Below, one piece after another: positions 1 to 11,801 of a DNA stretch of 64,000 nt. The DNA is from Ligustrum vulgare. Lineage: Eukaryota; Streptophyta; Magnoliopsida; Lamiales; Oleaceae. Positions within the stretch are counted from its first letter, which is position 1, and every line of letters starts with the position of its first letter. The notes below the pieces were generated by a model. That model worked only from the letters and a program-made list of their open reading frames with translations. It was not told the origin of the DNA and did not search any database. Where the stretch lies: NCBI GenBank assembly GCA_963555705.1, contig OY743180.1, positions 38,286,129 to 38,350,128 of the forward strand. The letters run 5' to 3'. A program made the position numbers and the translations under genes.

Positions 1-699
1 TTTATTTATTGTTGTAGAAATTTAAGAATAATAAATATAACAATTAATACCATGGAATAGTTAATTATTTTTAAAATTTAGACTAACAGTTAGGACAAAA
101 AATCATTAATAACTATATCATTTTAAAACAATATAAATAAATTTGTTAACCATTAGTGTTAAAACATGTTATATGAGACTTTCTGGAATAAAAAATTAAA
201 TAATAATTAAATGTAATTGTAAATAAAATTATTTTGATAAATAATCTATTATAGAAAAAAATATTATTATGTATATGTAACAAAGATCTTAAAAGTAGGA
301 TTATTTATAACAAAATCTAAAACAACTTGATTAAATATTCAATATAAATGAAAATGAAAATTCGACATTGGATTTTTATGACTGAACAAAATTATTTATC
401 TGCAAGATTAAGACCAATAAAATATCACAATCATTTTAAAAAATTATTTACGTATTAAATGTAACTTTCTATAAAATACTCATTAATTTAATAAAACGCA
501 ATGCAAAGAAGATAGAATTTTAGATGTACTAAATAACAAAAAAAAAAAATTATTTATAAAAAAATTTATACGATAAGGTTTATTTAGTATTAGATGTGTA
601 ATACAACTTCGATATAATTTTGAAGTGCAAATTTTACATTGAATTTGTATGACTGAACAAAAATACTTATTTGTAAGATTCAATCAAAACATTAAGAGT
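1..699. other. AT-rich intergenic DNA with a diverged direct duplication
   Basis: I see no gene here. Two stretches, about 355-420 and 626-690, share a diverged sequence around the words 'atgactgaacaaaa' and 'gtaagatt', about 270 bp apart, which suggests an old tandem duplication. The rest is AT-rich and featureless. Confidence 0.5.
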
Positions 700-885
700 T
701 CAGAATAATTTTATGAAAATATAGAGGTTTAAACACAAATAACCAAATATAAATAAGAAAAAAATTCTCCATAAAAATTCTTTATAATTAAGCATCATTC
801 CATCATTGGTCAAAGTAACAACAGTGTGAACACAATAAAAGCTGAGTTTTACCGCTGCTTTTATGTATTTTATATATATATAAAG

Positions 886-945
886 AAAAGATAAAGATAA
901 AGATAAAAATAAAAATAAAGATAAAACATAAAGATAAAGATGATG

Positions 946-1027
<82 letters not shown>

Positions 1028-1031
1028 TAAA
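886..1031. repeat. Compound microsatellite (ataaag)n / (ataata)n
   Basis: A run of 'ataaag'-like units (about 886-935) is followed by an almost pure ATA/TAA trinucleotide tract (about 947-1031). Long translated frames across it are runs of a single residue (Tyr or Leu) and are not genes. Confidence 0.95.
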
Positions 1032-1314
1032 GGTAAAGATTGTGACATTGAAATTTACCCAATAGTTTTTACTTCCAGATACTTTTCATATTACGTTGTA
1101 AAAGACTCCTAATTTTAAGGAGTATTTTTGTAAGCTTCCCTTCCTAAAACATCCGTATACAATCAAATATTGTTTTTCTCCAAAAAAAATAAAAATATAT
1201 TTAGAGAATTAGGATATAGTATTTATTTTCAAAGTATGAAAATGATCAAGCGCTTGTTATTGTGCCAACGGAGCATGACACTAGAAAAGTTTTTTTTTTT
1301 TTTTTTTTTTTTTT

Positions 1315-1361
1315 AGAAAAGAACTCTTTCAAAGTAATCAATAAATGAATATACAAAGATT
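1315..1361. repeat. Left copy of a 47-bp target-site duplication
   Basis: It is identical to 1615-1661. It starts 'agaaaagaactc' and ends 'atacaaagatt', and a run of about 25 T precedes it. It flanks the SINE-like body. Confidence 0.85.
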
Positions 1362-1614
1362 AGCCCCCAGGGCCCATCTTGGTAAAGGAGATGGGTGGTA
1401 AGTGCTCAGTGCAGCTGTGTGTTTGGTTCGATTCCCCGCAAGGTGGAATTGGCCTTGTGGCAAGCGGGAGTTATTGAGCGTTTCTCATGCTTATCATAAG
1501 CCCTTCCACCCTGGCTCCTTGGAGGCATAACCTGGATTTACCTTCCCGAACCAATGGCCTTGGGCGTGATCGGTTCGGGCCCTCAGGGTGTGGGCTACAC
1601 CTTTTTTTTTTTTT
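1362..1614 (+). mobile_element. SINE-like element, about 253 bp, ending in a poly(T) run
   Basis: The body carries a perfect pol III B-box word, GGTTCGATTCC (1425-1435), with a weaker A-box-like stretch about 50 bp upstream ('tggtaaaggag'). It ends in about 13 T, as several plant SINE families do. It is bracketed by two identical 47-bp copies of the flanking DNA (1315-1361 and 1615-1661), both also preceded by T runs. The B box, length and tail support a tRNA-derived SINE; I do not recognise the family. The flanking duplication is far longer than usual for a SINE. Confidence 0.7.
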
Positions 1615-1661
1615 AGAAAAGAACTCTTTCAAAGTAATCAATAAATGAATATACAAAGATT
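1615..1661. repeat. Right copy of the 47-bp target-site duplication
   Basis: It is identical to 1315-1361 and directly follows the poly(T) tail of the SINE. The sequence after it (1662-1760) contains a GATTTGAATCTTACC word that could be the decayed B box of an older SINE; this is weak. Confidence 0.85.
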
Positions 1662-2050
1662 CGGGGGTTATCCTAATAGGCCGTGTTGCTCAAGTGTCCC
1701 CTACCCACCTGTCCTGGATTTGAATCTTACCCCTTCCCCTATATTCTCTCGCCTCCCCTTGTATACCTTCCGTACTCAAAACAAATAAATATTTATACGA
1801 TAGTTGATGAAGTTACGGACACCTGCAAGAAATAATCCGAAACATGGACCAAGCTCGCATCTTTACACCTTTAATTACATTGTACAAAGAGAGACACTGA
1901 CGGAGACAATTAGAGGTTTCCATAAATAAAATATCATGAAAGGTTCTTTAGAAAGAAATTCTAGTCCCATCAATATATCCCTGTGAAAAAAAATGTGCAA
2001 CTTTGGCACTGAATGAACTATATGGTAGGAGAAGGCACAGACACAGAGCT
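1662..2050. other. 3' flank and probable 3' UTR of the glutamyl-tRNA reductase gene
   Basis: This lies downstream of the HEMA stop codon on the minus strand. About 200 bp next to the stop is plausibly 3' UTR. No other coding sequence is visible. Confidence 0.5.
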
Positions 2051-5000
2051 TTACTTCTGATTTTGTTCCATCTTCAATCGAATCTTCTGTTCCAACACAG
2101 AAATCTCTGTCTCCAGACTGAACATTCTATTCAGAGCATGCATATTCTCAAGTGTCTCACTCAGTGTCCGGCTATCACTCCCATCACATCTTAGATGCTG
2201 CATCGGACCATGAAGGATCTTGTTTATGATCCCTCGACTAAGATCATCAACCGCCTTCCTCATTTTCTTTGGAATGTTATCGTCCAATTTCGACAAGCAT
2301 TTTTCGAGCTCTGCCGTTCTTATTCTCTCAGCATATGCCCTCAGTTTCTTGATAGTTGGTACAGTCTCTAGTGAATCCCGCCAGGCTTCAAATTGTTTCG
2401 ACTCCTCCCCGATAATTGCCTGAGCTTCCATTGCCTTCCTGAGTCGATCCTCTTTATTAGCAGCCACGACCTCCTTAAGATCATCGACGTTGTACACACG
2501 TGCAGTCTCGAGATCATTAACACATGACCCCACATTCCTTGGAACAGATATGTCAATGAAAAGTCTCAATCCCCCAACATTTTCAGAGACAGGTGGTAGG
2601 TCTGTCACATGCTCTTTCAAAAACAATGGAGTTTCTGATGCAGTGCTGGTAAAAACTACATCTGCTTCAGTGGCACAGCTTAGCATTTCTTCGAGGGGTT
2701 TGTAAATTATTTCGACGTCCTTAATCTCCTCACGAATGGCAGCAACTCGTTCTTCGCTTCTATTTACGACCACCATTTTTGTGCACCCTTTGGCCACCAG
2801 GTGTTTGATCACAAGCTTTCCCATCTTTCCCGCACCAATCACTAACATCCTCGCAGTGGCGTGGGAGGATTCGGGAAGCTTCATCAAAGCCAATTCTACT
2901 GCAGCTGAACTTACAGAAACTGCCCCAGCTGCAATGTTAGTTTCGGTTCTAACCCTCTTTCCAACCGTGATAGCGTGCTTAAAGAGGCCACTTATGTTCC
3001 TCCCAAATCCCACAACCCCTTGTCCAACTTTGACAACTTGTTTCACTTGAGCAAGGATTTGGCCTTCTCCCAATACTAAAGAATCTAGTCCAGCTGATAC
3101 TTCAAAGAGGTGCTGTGTTGCATCATTGTCATACAGCAAGAACCTGTGCTGACAAATCTCTGAAACAGGAATTCCACTAGTCTGTCAAACAAAAAAAGCT
3201 CAATTATGAAAACAGAAAACCATACTGTATCTTTGTAAGAACGAATATGAATATGATGAGAATCAGTTAATTTGTAATACACAGAGTAGAGAATCTTTAT
3301 CCCCATTCCTTCCAAAATCTAGTTCTTCTGCTGGTAGAAAAGAAAGGGGAGAGAATTTATGGAGACGTGAAAAAACCTAAAGGAAGAAAAAACATCTTAT
3401 TTAACATGCAGGAAAGCTATGAAATTTTTTATCGTTTCATCATTTGCTAATACGACTTGTTGTAGTCGCATCTTCTAGTAAATCTAGCAATGAACTGAAA
3501 GAGTCATTAAAGATGATTCACATAGCCTACAAATTTATTAGGAAAGATGCTTAGTTTTTCTTGTCGTCTTCACTGTTAACGTTGCGCACGGTGAACTTTG
3601 TGATAGATCTCTACATTTGAGATAATAGAATTTCTTTTATTTATCATCTAATAATAAATTCTCAAGGTTCTAATAAAGCACAAAAGAAAAAGTAATCTAA
3701 AATTTATTACCTTTGACATCCATTCAGTGACTTCTTTAATGCCCCGATGGCGAGAAAGAGCTACAACGTAGATTTCCATTCGGTTACAGGTACTAAGAAC
3801 AGCTGCTTCTTCAATATGATTCAAACCACACAGTTCCCCAATAGCTCTTGGCCACTCTGGTTCAGGTATAGCAAGTTTCTCCCGCATTTCAACCGGTGTA
3901 GTATGAATACTAAGTCCAATCACAACGATACTGCTCCTTTCCTTTGTATATCCTTAAATCCATCAAATACATAGCTTCAGAAACATCAAACACAGAGATA
4001 CTCATGGAAAATGCTAATATGAAGAAGAATTATTTCCACAAACAGGGGTTATAGTGTCAATAAAGTCACAAACCAAACATAAGCAATGGAAAAAATCAAA
4101 TGGAATTGTTTGTTACATAGTGCCGCAGAAGCACTACACAACACCGCATACTGACAACAGATGATCTTTGAACTTCAATTCCTTATTTAAGAGCATGTTT
4201 GGCTGTGTTTATAAGTAGCCTAGGACATACATTTAAAAAAAAATAAAAAAATAAAAAAATTATGCAGAGATGTACTTCCAATAAAAAGTAGGTTTTAACT
4301 TTTAAGCACAACCAAACAAGCTATGACGAGGACTGCTGGTGACTCCTAGAATATTTTTATAAAACAAACATAAGTGAAAGCATTGAGTATCACAAATAGC
4401 ATTTTATGGTAGTAAATATTAAACTTAGCATTATGAAGATATCTACAAGGAAAACTTTAAAATTGACCTAAACTAAGAAAAACTGTTATTTTGCGAGGTT
4501 CCAACAATTAATCAAACATGTTAATATATAAGAACAATTCGAAAATTGTTTATCTTGATGTTTCACAGAAGAATGACAGCTTATCATGATTTATCTTGTA
4601 AATGTAACAACATGATTGGTCGGCTCAAAAGCTGCTTAAAAGAAGGACCAAACATCTTTCTAATTCATCAATGCCATCATAAGATCATTGCAGCTTTATA
4701 TTATACTCTAAAAGCTTGAAATTATCATACATTAATAAAAATGAGAATGTATAACGAATTTAAAAGGTTAAAATGAAAGTGCAATTACTAATCACAAGAG
4801 AAAATGATTTATTCCAGATCATCCAAAAAAGGGTTGCATAAAATAAAAAAGTCCTTACTGTTAGCAGCAGATGTTTTCAGCTGTTCGAGAGCCGAGAGAC
4901 TGGAAGCCGAAGCTGAAGCCACATTAGTGGAATCCACTTTCTCGCCAACGGTCTGAACAGAAGCATTTGCCACAACCTCACAGCTAATGATCCTGGAATT

Positions 5001-5180
5001 ACTCCTCTTATTCTTAATCAAATGACATCGCTTGGCTCGAGCCACAGCCGCAACCGGATTGTAGAGCAGCCCAATCTTCGCCAGAGAAGCCGAGGCGGAC
5101 ATCGACATTGAAGACGATGTCGTGTTGCTGACTAGCAAATTCTCAATCTTAGCTCCTGCAAACGTGCTCGAAACAGCCAT
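2051..5180 (-). CDS. HEMA: Glutamyl-tRNA reductase, chloroplastic (three exons)
   Basis: The enzyme reduces the glutamate of glutamyl-tRNA(Glu) to glutamate-1-semialdehyde with NADPH, the committed step of tetrapyrrole (chlorophyll and heme) synthesis in plastids. Exons inferred from GT/AG sites with matching phase are 5180-4859, 3952-3711 and 3181-2051, giving about 564 aa, close to the usual 530-560. The first ~100 residues are Ser/Ala-rich and basic, like a transit peptide. The active-site cysteine lies in STCNRMEIY (C163). [10 protein letters not shown] (about 226-235) and the NADP-binding VIGAGKMG (about 302-309) follow. The C-terminal dimerisation helices end in MEQNQK. I start at 5180 (MAVSS), not at the upstream in-frame ATG at 5282, because the intervening codons translate the Leu/Phe-rich low-complexity 5' UTR. 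The gene looks intact. A small MITE sits in intron 1. The plant paralogue (HEMA1, 2 or 3) cannot be assigned. Confidence 0.95.
4193..4323. mobile_element. Small MITE-like insert in HEMA intron 1
   Basis: The left end 'catgtttggctgtgttta' matches the reverse complement of the right end (about 4300-4323, '...agcacaaccaaacaagc') with few mismatches, giving terminal inverted repeats of about 20 bp around an A-rich core. I could not fix a TSD. It lies between exon 1 (ends 4859) and exon 2 (starts 3952). Confidence 0.5.
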
Positions 5181-5340
5181 AGCCAGCAATTCCAAATCAA
5201 AATCCGAAAAAAAAAATAAAAATAATAATAATAATAATAAAACAAAAAATGAATCCCAAAAACCCAAATCCGAAATTATCAAGGACAGAGAAGTATTGGG
5301 TTGATAGATTTTGGGGACGTGGTGTTCAAATGCTGCCCTT
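5181..5340 (-). promoter_or_regulatory. 5' UTR and proximal promoter of HEMA
   Basis: Directly upstream of the start codon on the minus strand is a Leu/Phe-coding (ATT)n/T-rich stretch (about 5210-5245), typical of a leader. Around 5317-5325 there is an ACGT-core word (CCACGTCC on the minus strand). G-box-like ACGT elements are common in light-regulated tetrapyrrole genes; a role here is inference. Confidence 0.35.
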
Positions 5341-7740
5341 TTGATCTTTGGGAAGGAAGGGTTCTTCTGATTGGTCTGTTTTGACTTTTGTATACTTTAT
5401 TTGGATTTCTACCAATTCTGATTGGTCGATAGAGTGCACGTTCTATCCACACTCACCACCACCAAACTCCACCAGTGGGGTCCATCCCTAGTACAAAGTA
5501 GTGATGTTTTATTACTTTCTTTTTACTTTCATTTTCATGAATATATATATATATACCTAATAATAAAAGTACAACACTGAAAATATTTAATACAAATCCT
5601 TTTTGTACTTTTATTTATTTAGAAACTAAGCATTGTGTTTCGTAAATCGTAATATTCCCCAAGTGTTGTAATTTTATATGTTTTTTAATACATTTAATAT
5701 ATTTTTTTTAGTTTTCTAAAATTTGTGGACTCGATAAATTACATGCTAAGCATAGGACTATTATTTTTTAGAAATGTAAGTCTGGACTTCTACGTTACAT
5801 TTTAATCATGAGAGTCTTGATTACAGTTTCTTGAAGCTTTGATTTTATGGTTTTCGCTTTTGAAATTCTTACTAATTTTGAATATTTTCCCCGAACTCTT
5901 TCTCGTGTCATTGAAAGTTTGTAATTCTTATGAAAAATCATGTTTATGTTTTATTATATAACATAAAGATAAATGTTCAATCTTTTTAGAACACACATTC
6001 AACACAAACATAAAACATGGAGAATCAACTTCTTAGCTATTTCTAATATTCCTAAACTGCCCTTATTTGAAACTTAAATTCGTCATTTTAACCTTTATGC
6101 AATGGAATCTAATGGTCGTCGTGGATGCCTTTCTTTGGAAATGCATTGCACTTATTGAGTGATTAAGATAAAGAAATTTTACATTATTATTATCCAATTA
6201 CTTTTGAAATTTGACTATTTAACAAATATATTATGGGAATAAATAGTCAAGTTTTTACATCTGAGAAATTTGAAGTTGAATATATAAATAATTTTTCACG
6301 ATTACTTTTGGCCGTTTGGTCATTGCTTTCAAAATAAAAGTATTTTGAAAATTGAATTTAGTAGTTCAAATAGCTTAAAAATTATGTGTGAATATACCAG
6401 GATAAATATAGTTTTATCACTCACTTGATTCGTTATAGCTTAAACGAATTGTATGTTTGCAATTTTTTATGATATTGTATATTCATTTATTTATTTTCGA
6501 TAAAACTTTGGTTCAATTTCTATTAAACTTTTGAGTTTGATTGGATTTTTAAATGTTAATAAAGAATGAAAAAATTTAATGGAGGGAATCATTTATGAGC
6601 ACAACAATTAAAGTGTCTTTGATTGTGAACATTTACCATGAAAAGTGTCAAATTAATGAAAATATTTTACTACTTTCGTGTTTGATTGTAAATTTTGACA
6701 TGAAAAATGTTTTCTAGGTACAACTAGTTTCGCCCAATTTTCAAGAAAATATTTTTTCATGAGTTAAAAATTTAGATGTACCATTGTTCTGTTAAACACA
6801 CCCTTTATTGTCAAAAAATAAAAATAAAAAATAAAAAAATAAAAAAATAAAAACCCTTTAATGTTAGATTTATGCTATCTTTCTCCTCTAACACGTTCTA
6901 CTACTAACAAAAGACGAAATAAATTGCGATGGGAGTGACAAAGGGTCATGATCCTCCATAAACATATTTTAGACAAATAATTTGAAACAAGAAATTTTAA
7001 TTGAGAGAGTGCGATAGGGAGAAAAAGATAAGATGTGAAGACTAGTGATGGAGATTGCATACTAAGATTTTGAGGTCTTTTTCTGCCACAAAGATTTCAA
7101 TATGGGCCACATTTCTATTTCTATTTCATGAACAATACTATCAAGATTTTTTTATTTTTTATTTTTAACAATCTTCTTAGCCATACCTTATATTAGTATG
7201 CAAGGACCATAAAATTACACGAAATCATAATCTATACATTGTACGAAATTTATTGTTGAACTATATTTTCAGTTTTAAATAGTTAAAAGAGATGATATGT
7301 TTATTCATTTAATTTCCGTTGGGAAAAATTAACGTTTATAATAATATTCTAATAACATACATTTTACGTACATAAAATTTGACAGAATTTCGACTTATCG
7401 AAATGAATACATGAAGTGGAAATAAAAAATGCATGAATATGATTTCGATCGAGACAAGAGTTCGACTCTTTATCCTTAAGATGATAATGTCCCGCACAGA
7501 TGCTAACAATTTTCGTCAATTGTCTCCCAAGATACAACGACTACGTCCTGTAATAGAAGCACTCCAAATTACGTAGACCAAATAACCTTCTTATGTTTTG
7601 AACTCTCTTCATATGAAAGTCGACTCAAAATAAATGTACAATATTTTGAAGTGAACATGTATTAATATGACAATCCAATCATGAACAAACAAATGAATGA
7701 ATAATTAATAAATTCCAAACACATGTGATCAATATATAAT
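5341..7740. other. AT-rich intergenic DNA, no gene seen
   Basis: Both strands are full of stops, with no protein-like frame and no clear repeat ends. A short palindrome-like AT tract (about 5540-5555) and A-rich simple sequence (about 6815-6850) are the only visible structure. Confidence 0.5.
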
Positions 7741-8028
7741 TGTTGGAAATTTGTGTCTTCTCTATAAAAAGATACATCCCTTGGAATTTATCTCTATATG
7801 AAAAGACACACTTATTGAAAAATTTTAATCCCAAAAGTCATAAATATTTATCTAGAAGGATACATCTCTTCATCCAATTATGTTCTAGAATATTCAATAT
7901 TATTCTAATAATTTTCCAACAATAACACCTTTTTTAAGCTGCTTAATTTATCATTCACCGACTAACGGGTCCACTTAAATAATCATATAAAATTTGTCAA
8001 AACTAATTTTCTATACAAAGTTCCAACA
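7741..8028 (-). mobile_element. LTR-like sequence of a copia-type element (288 bp)
   Basis: It begins TGTTGGAA and ends TTCCAACA, a TG...CA-terminated inverted pair typical of copia LTRs. Immediately to the right, the minus strand reads 'cacgtgggggat', a plausible polypurine tract, so this looks like the 3' LTR of an element lying on the minus strand whose interior extends rightward. I found no second LTR and no matching TSD (left flank 'tataat', right flank 'atcccc'). The interior has no recognisable gag or pol. Confidence 0.5.
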
Positions 8029-8927
8029 ATCCCCCACGTGACTGAAAATAAATGCGAAGACTATGCAGATACTAAAAAGAGTATAGACAGAAAGCTATTA
8101 CATTACGAGATGTAGCTTTTGGCTTTGAACCAACCATAGTGAAATAGTATCGAATTTATTTGGTTAATCAGTGAACATGATTTCTTGAACTGTTCAGTCG
8201 TTGGAGTAAACCAAGACAATAGTACTCAAACAATATCTTCCCTAACAATTTTGGTTATCATGATTGTTTTCATTTTGACCCCGAACTATTGGTTTCATAA
8301 GCGCTTTTAAGAATTTAAATCTTGAAACATTCTCATAGAAGCGGCATCACTCTCACTTATATAGATGATCTCATATTATGAGAACTTGTCATACCCTTTT
8401 TCCAAGCTACATGAATCATTAAAAGTTTAACTTAACCTAAAACATTCTGCAGCTAGCACTTTTCTTATCATAGGAGTGTGTAGGAGTTAACTCCCAATTA
8501 CTCAATAAGTCTTCATAACTTAGTTGTCCTATTGAACCAAGATCTTAGGATCTCCAATCAACAAGATTTGGTTACTATTACAAAAATCATTTCATAGTAG
8601 GCTTTAAGTACATTCCCCTCGATATGAAGTATATTTGATGTCTTGGTAAACTTTCATCTCAAACTTAAAACCGATAGGTACAAGTATAAACACTTAATGT
8701 TGGAAGAGATGCAAAGTAACTTAACTATTAACGTAGAGTGCTATAAAGAAGTAATATAATACTTAGAGTTAATATTGCAAAATATAGATTGATGATGAGT
8801 GCAATGTAAGTAAGTAAAATAGATAAAATGATGCAAATGATATTTAAGGAGGTTCACTCAAATAACTTGATTTACGTCCTCCGTTACCAAGCTCTCCATC
8901 ACGAGTAAGGTCAAATCCACTATAATG
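8029..8927. other. Probable non-coding interior of the LTR-like element
   Basis: No protein-like frame is visible. Its position beside the polypurine-like tract suggests internal sequence of the element whose LTR is at 7741-8028. No primer-binding site was found. Confidence 0.35.
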
Positions 8928-9068
8928 GTAACTTATAACAAGGAGTACCATATCCTTAATTAGGTGGCTTACAATAAGGAGCACATATCCTTAAGTGACT
9001 TATAACAAGGAGCAATTATCCTTAGGTGACTTACAACAAGGAACATCTATCCTTAAGTGACTTACAAC
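8928..9068. repeat. Diverged tandem repeat, unit about 40-45 bp
   Basis: Four or more imperfect copies of a unit containing 'taagtgacttacaacaagga' and 'tatcctta' run in tandem. A remnant ('ttacaacaataaacacttatcctta') continues after 9,664, so the array was split by the hAT MITE at 9,069-9,664. Confidence 0.75.
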
Positions 9069-9664
9069 TAGGGGTGTCAAACGGACCGGCTGGCTCGGCC
9101 CATTTATCTTGAGTTTGGTCCAGCCCATGAGCTGAACCTAAGAAATCTGTGTGGGAAACGAGTCGAGCCGAGCTGGCCCGAGCCCGTGACGTCTTTTTTC
9201 TTTTAAAAAAAAATTATATTTGAATGACTTAAAAGTTAAAAGAGTTAAAATAGAAAATTGAATTGGATATTTAGATATATTATTATATTATGTGACATTT
9301 GTAACATTCAATTTATGCTTAAAATGTAACATTCTCGTAAGTCCGGGCTCGATTAATAATTTAAAACTTAAAACCTATAATAATAACATAATATTGTTAT
9401 GTATTTTTTGTTGCTTATAAATTTTTTAACCCAATCATTATAATTTATAAACATAAAAAAATGCATGAAAACAATCACAAATGTACGAGCTGGACACGAG
9501 CCGGCTCATTTCGCGGCTTGTTGGGCTTTCACGACCCGTCCAACACCCAAATTTTCTGTCCGGTCCAAGCCCACGTCCTTTTTTCACAAGCCGAGCTGAG
9601 TTGAGCTTTTAACAAGTTGAACCGAGCCAAACTCACGAGCTGTCTGCCCCGTTTGCCCCCCCTA
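9069..9664. mobile_element. hAT-type MITE, 596 bp
   Basis: Its terminal inverted repeats are TAGGGGTGTCAAACGG at the left and, inverted, CCGTTTGCCCCCCCTA at the right. It is flanked by the 8-bp pair CTTACAAC (9061-9068) and GTTACAAC (9665-9672), one mismatch. TAGGGGTG ends and an 8-bp duplication are hallmarks of the hAT superfamily. There is no coding capacity; the subterminal regions are GC-rich with repeated 'gagcc/ggctc' words. Confidence 0.8.
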
Positions 9665-11126
9665 GTTACAACAATAAACACTTATCCTTAACAACAATCG
9701 AATTTTCACAAGGATCTCGAAACCACCAAATATAATAAATTAAATTACATTTGAAATAACTCTCTTGACAAATGATATACTCAAATTAAGTCTTAAGAGA
9801 GTTAGACTAACACTTCATTGTTAGAAAAAAAAACTTTGATACAAATGATAATGAAAAGTTCAATGCAATCAAATATAATTTTTCAAAGAATATAATTTCT
9901 TATTAAATTATTAAATCAAGTTAAGTACCAAGATATGTCAATTGTTGAATAATTAACTACAAATTAAGCTCAAATTATCTACATGAGTTAACTCGGGCAT
10001 GAAGAAAGGGGTGGGGTTGAAGAGAATTGGTCTAAAATAGAAAAGGTTGATAATAAAGAGATTTGATGCTTTTGACCTGTCACATCATTGCATGTAATAC
10101 AAAATTGTCAGATTATTTTGACTTCTTTTCTATATTTATAACTCCAATTGTTCCCCATGTACCTCTGGATCTAATTTTGGAGACATCCATGGAATTGTAC
10201 ACCCTGTTCAGCAAAAATATTTTTCATATTTTTTTCATTGTTATTTTATAAAAACCTGCAAAAGGAGGCTAATGTTGTCAAGTCCCGCTATAATAGATTT
10301 GACTAACACCCTGTGTAGCATTTTTTCTTTTTTTGGCTTTGAAGTTGTACTCAATTGTACTAGGCTCCACTGATTCCAACACGATAGCCTCCAGGATTCT
10401 ATTGCACCTATCTAATCAACAACAATCATCTTCCGTAAATAGTAGAGAAATTGCTAAAAAATGTGGAAAAATATAACTGAACATTAGTTTGCTTATTATA
10501 CGTGATTAGGACTCCAAAATGATTGAACCAGTTGAGCTCTACTTGAGCTTGGCTCAACCTTGGAACAATTCATTTGAGCTTCATTTATTTTTGTATCATT
10601 TTTGTTGATAAATCTCTCTTATTGTGGTTTTTTCCATCAATAGTTATGGGTTATCTTTGTCCTTTTTCTTGTTGGTATTATTTTGATATTTCTTTGTGAC
10701 CTTTAGTTTTAGTTGGGGTTGGACAAGGAAAATTTTACACTGGAAGAGCTTCTAGATGAACGAGATATAATCTAAGAATGCAAATCATTAAATAGTCACC
10801 CTTATACATTTGTATGCCACGTCCTTTACTTTTAACAACATTTTCTATTCATAAGTCTTTGTCATCTGCTTCATGGGAAGCTTTTAAATGAGTCATGGTT
10901 CCTTAGCTATTTCTATAGAAAGCTTGTTTAATGTGCATTATTATCCTTGGCAAGCCGTTTTTCTTGAAAATAACTTTGGGGGCTTGGAGAAGTAGAATTT
11001 AAAGAACGCATTGTTTCCTTTTATTGTTGGTATATGTTCTGTATGCAAGAAAGGTCCAGCTGAAATTATATCAGTGCTTTGGGGGCTTGGAGAAGTCACT
11101 GCTTTTCTTCCCTACATCTTTTCACG
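9665..11126. other. Intergenic DNA and probable decayed left LTR of the copia element
   Basis: There is no gene. A 20-bp word, 'tttgggggcttggagaagt', occurs twice (about 10976 and 11078). The last about 28 bp before the primer-binding site ('cactgcttttcttccctacatcttttca', about 11097-11124) match the end of the 3' LTR at 38,887-38,914. Upstream of that the two LTR regions cannot be aligned, so the 5' LTR is rearranged or badly decayed. Confidence 0.5.
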
Positions 11127-11138
11127 TGGTATCAGAGC
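11127..11138 (+). other. Primer-binding site of the copia element (initiator tRNA-Met)
   Basis: The sequence TGGTATCAGAGC is complementary to the 3' end of plant initiator methionine tRNA, the usual primer for plant copia and many gypsy elements. It lies just after an LTR-like end '...catcttttca'. Confidence 0.85.
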
Positions 11139-11180
11139 GGTAAAGGCCAACATCGTTTCTTTTTTGGATCTCCACCTAGT

Positions 11181-11801
11181 ATGTCGACTGGGATGGACTC
11201 CGAAGCATCTGAAACCAGTAATACCTCAAACAAAAACCCTCCACGCAAAAACCTCTTTCTGCCTTTTGGGAGCAACATAGGGCAATCCATTACAATGAAG
11301 CTAACCAGTGAAAACTACCTTGTGTGGCGATCTCTCATTTCTCCGGTCATCAAAGGTTACAAGCTTGATGGTTTCATTTTTGGTACAAAGCTGCACCACC
11401 AAAATTTATTTCGATTCTTCTTGGAGCAACCATAGGTACACCTGGTAAATACAAACCTGCTACACCTGCTTTTGGACTTGAAATGAACACTACGAAGAAT
11501 GGGTTACCATGGACCAACTGCTTCTTGGTTGGCTTCTAAACTCTCTGACAGAAGAGGTGGTCGTGTAAGTTTTAGGGTGTTGTACCTCTCGCGATCTCTG
11601 GAAATCTATTGAAGATTACTATGGGGCTCAAAATAAAGCTCAAATCAACAATAATAGGCTCGAAATTCAGACTACTTAAAAAGAAGGCATGTCTATGACA
11701 GCATCTCCCGTTAAAATGAAACATCTCTCTGACTTCATTGCTGTGGCTGGTAAACCTATTCAAAATTCTGATCTTGTCTCTTTTGTTACTGGGGGACTCG
11801 G
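11181..11801 (+). pseudogene. Copia gag, first part (broken)
   Basis: The frame opens with an ATG at 11181 and reads LTSENYLVWRS and VIKGYKLDGFI, the N-terminal signature of the plant copia gag (UBN2/Retrotran_gag family). A frameshift occurs near 11400-11440. Other frames continue with DQLLLGWLLNSLTEEV, RDLWKSIEDYYG and GKPIQNSDLVSFV, all in family order, with stop codons between. It runs to the insertion point of element A at 11801, and the same domain resumes at 30925. Confidence 0.8.
11797..11801. repeat. Left TSD (CTCGG) of element A
   Basis: It is identical to 30925-30929 on the far side of the element. Copia gag coding continues across the join when the insert and one copy are removed. 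Confidence 0.9.

Noticed and set aside
700..1062. Frames of about 80-120 codons on the minus strand
   Set aside because: They are runs of Tyr or Leu read from the ATA/TAA microsatellite; no domain and no gene structure.
1425..1435. A tRNA gene at the B-box
   Set aside because: No cloverleaf or acceptor stem can be drawn around it; it fits a SINE.
5181..5282. Earlier in-frame ATG for HEMA, adding 34 residues
   Set aside because: The extra residues are Leu/Phe runs from an (ATT)n/T-rich leader, and the MAVSS start gives a normal plastid transit peptide.
7741..8028. A solo LTR with TSD
   Set aside because: The flanks (tataat and atcccc) do not match, and a polypurine-like tract on the right suggests an LTR with its interior beside it.
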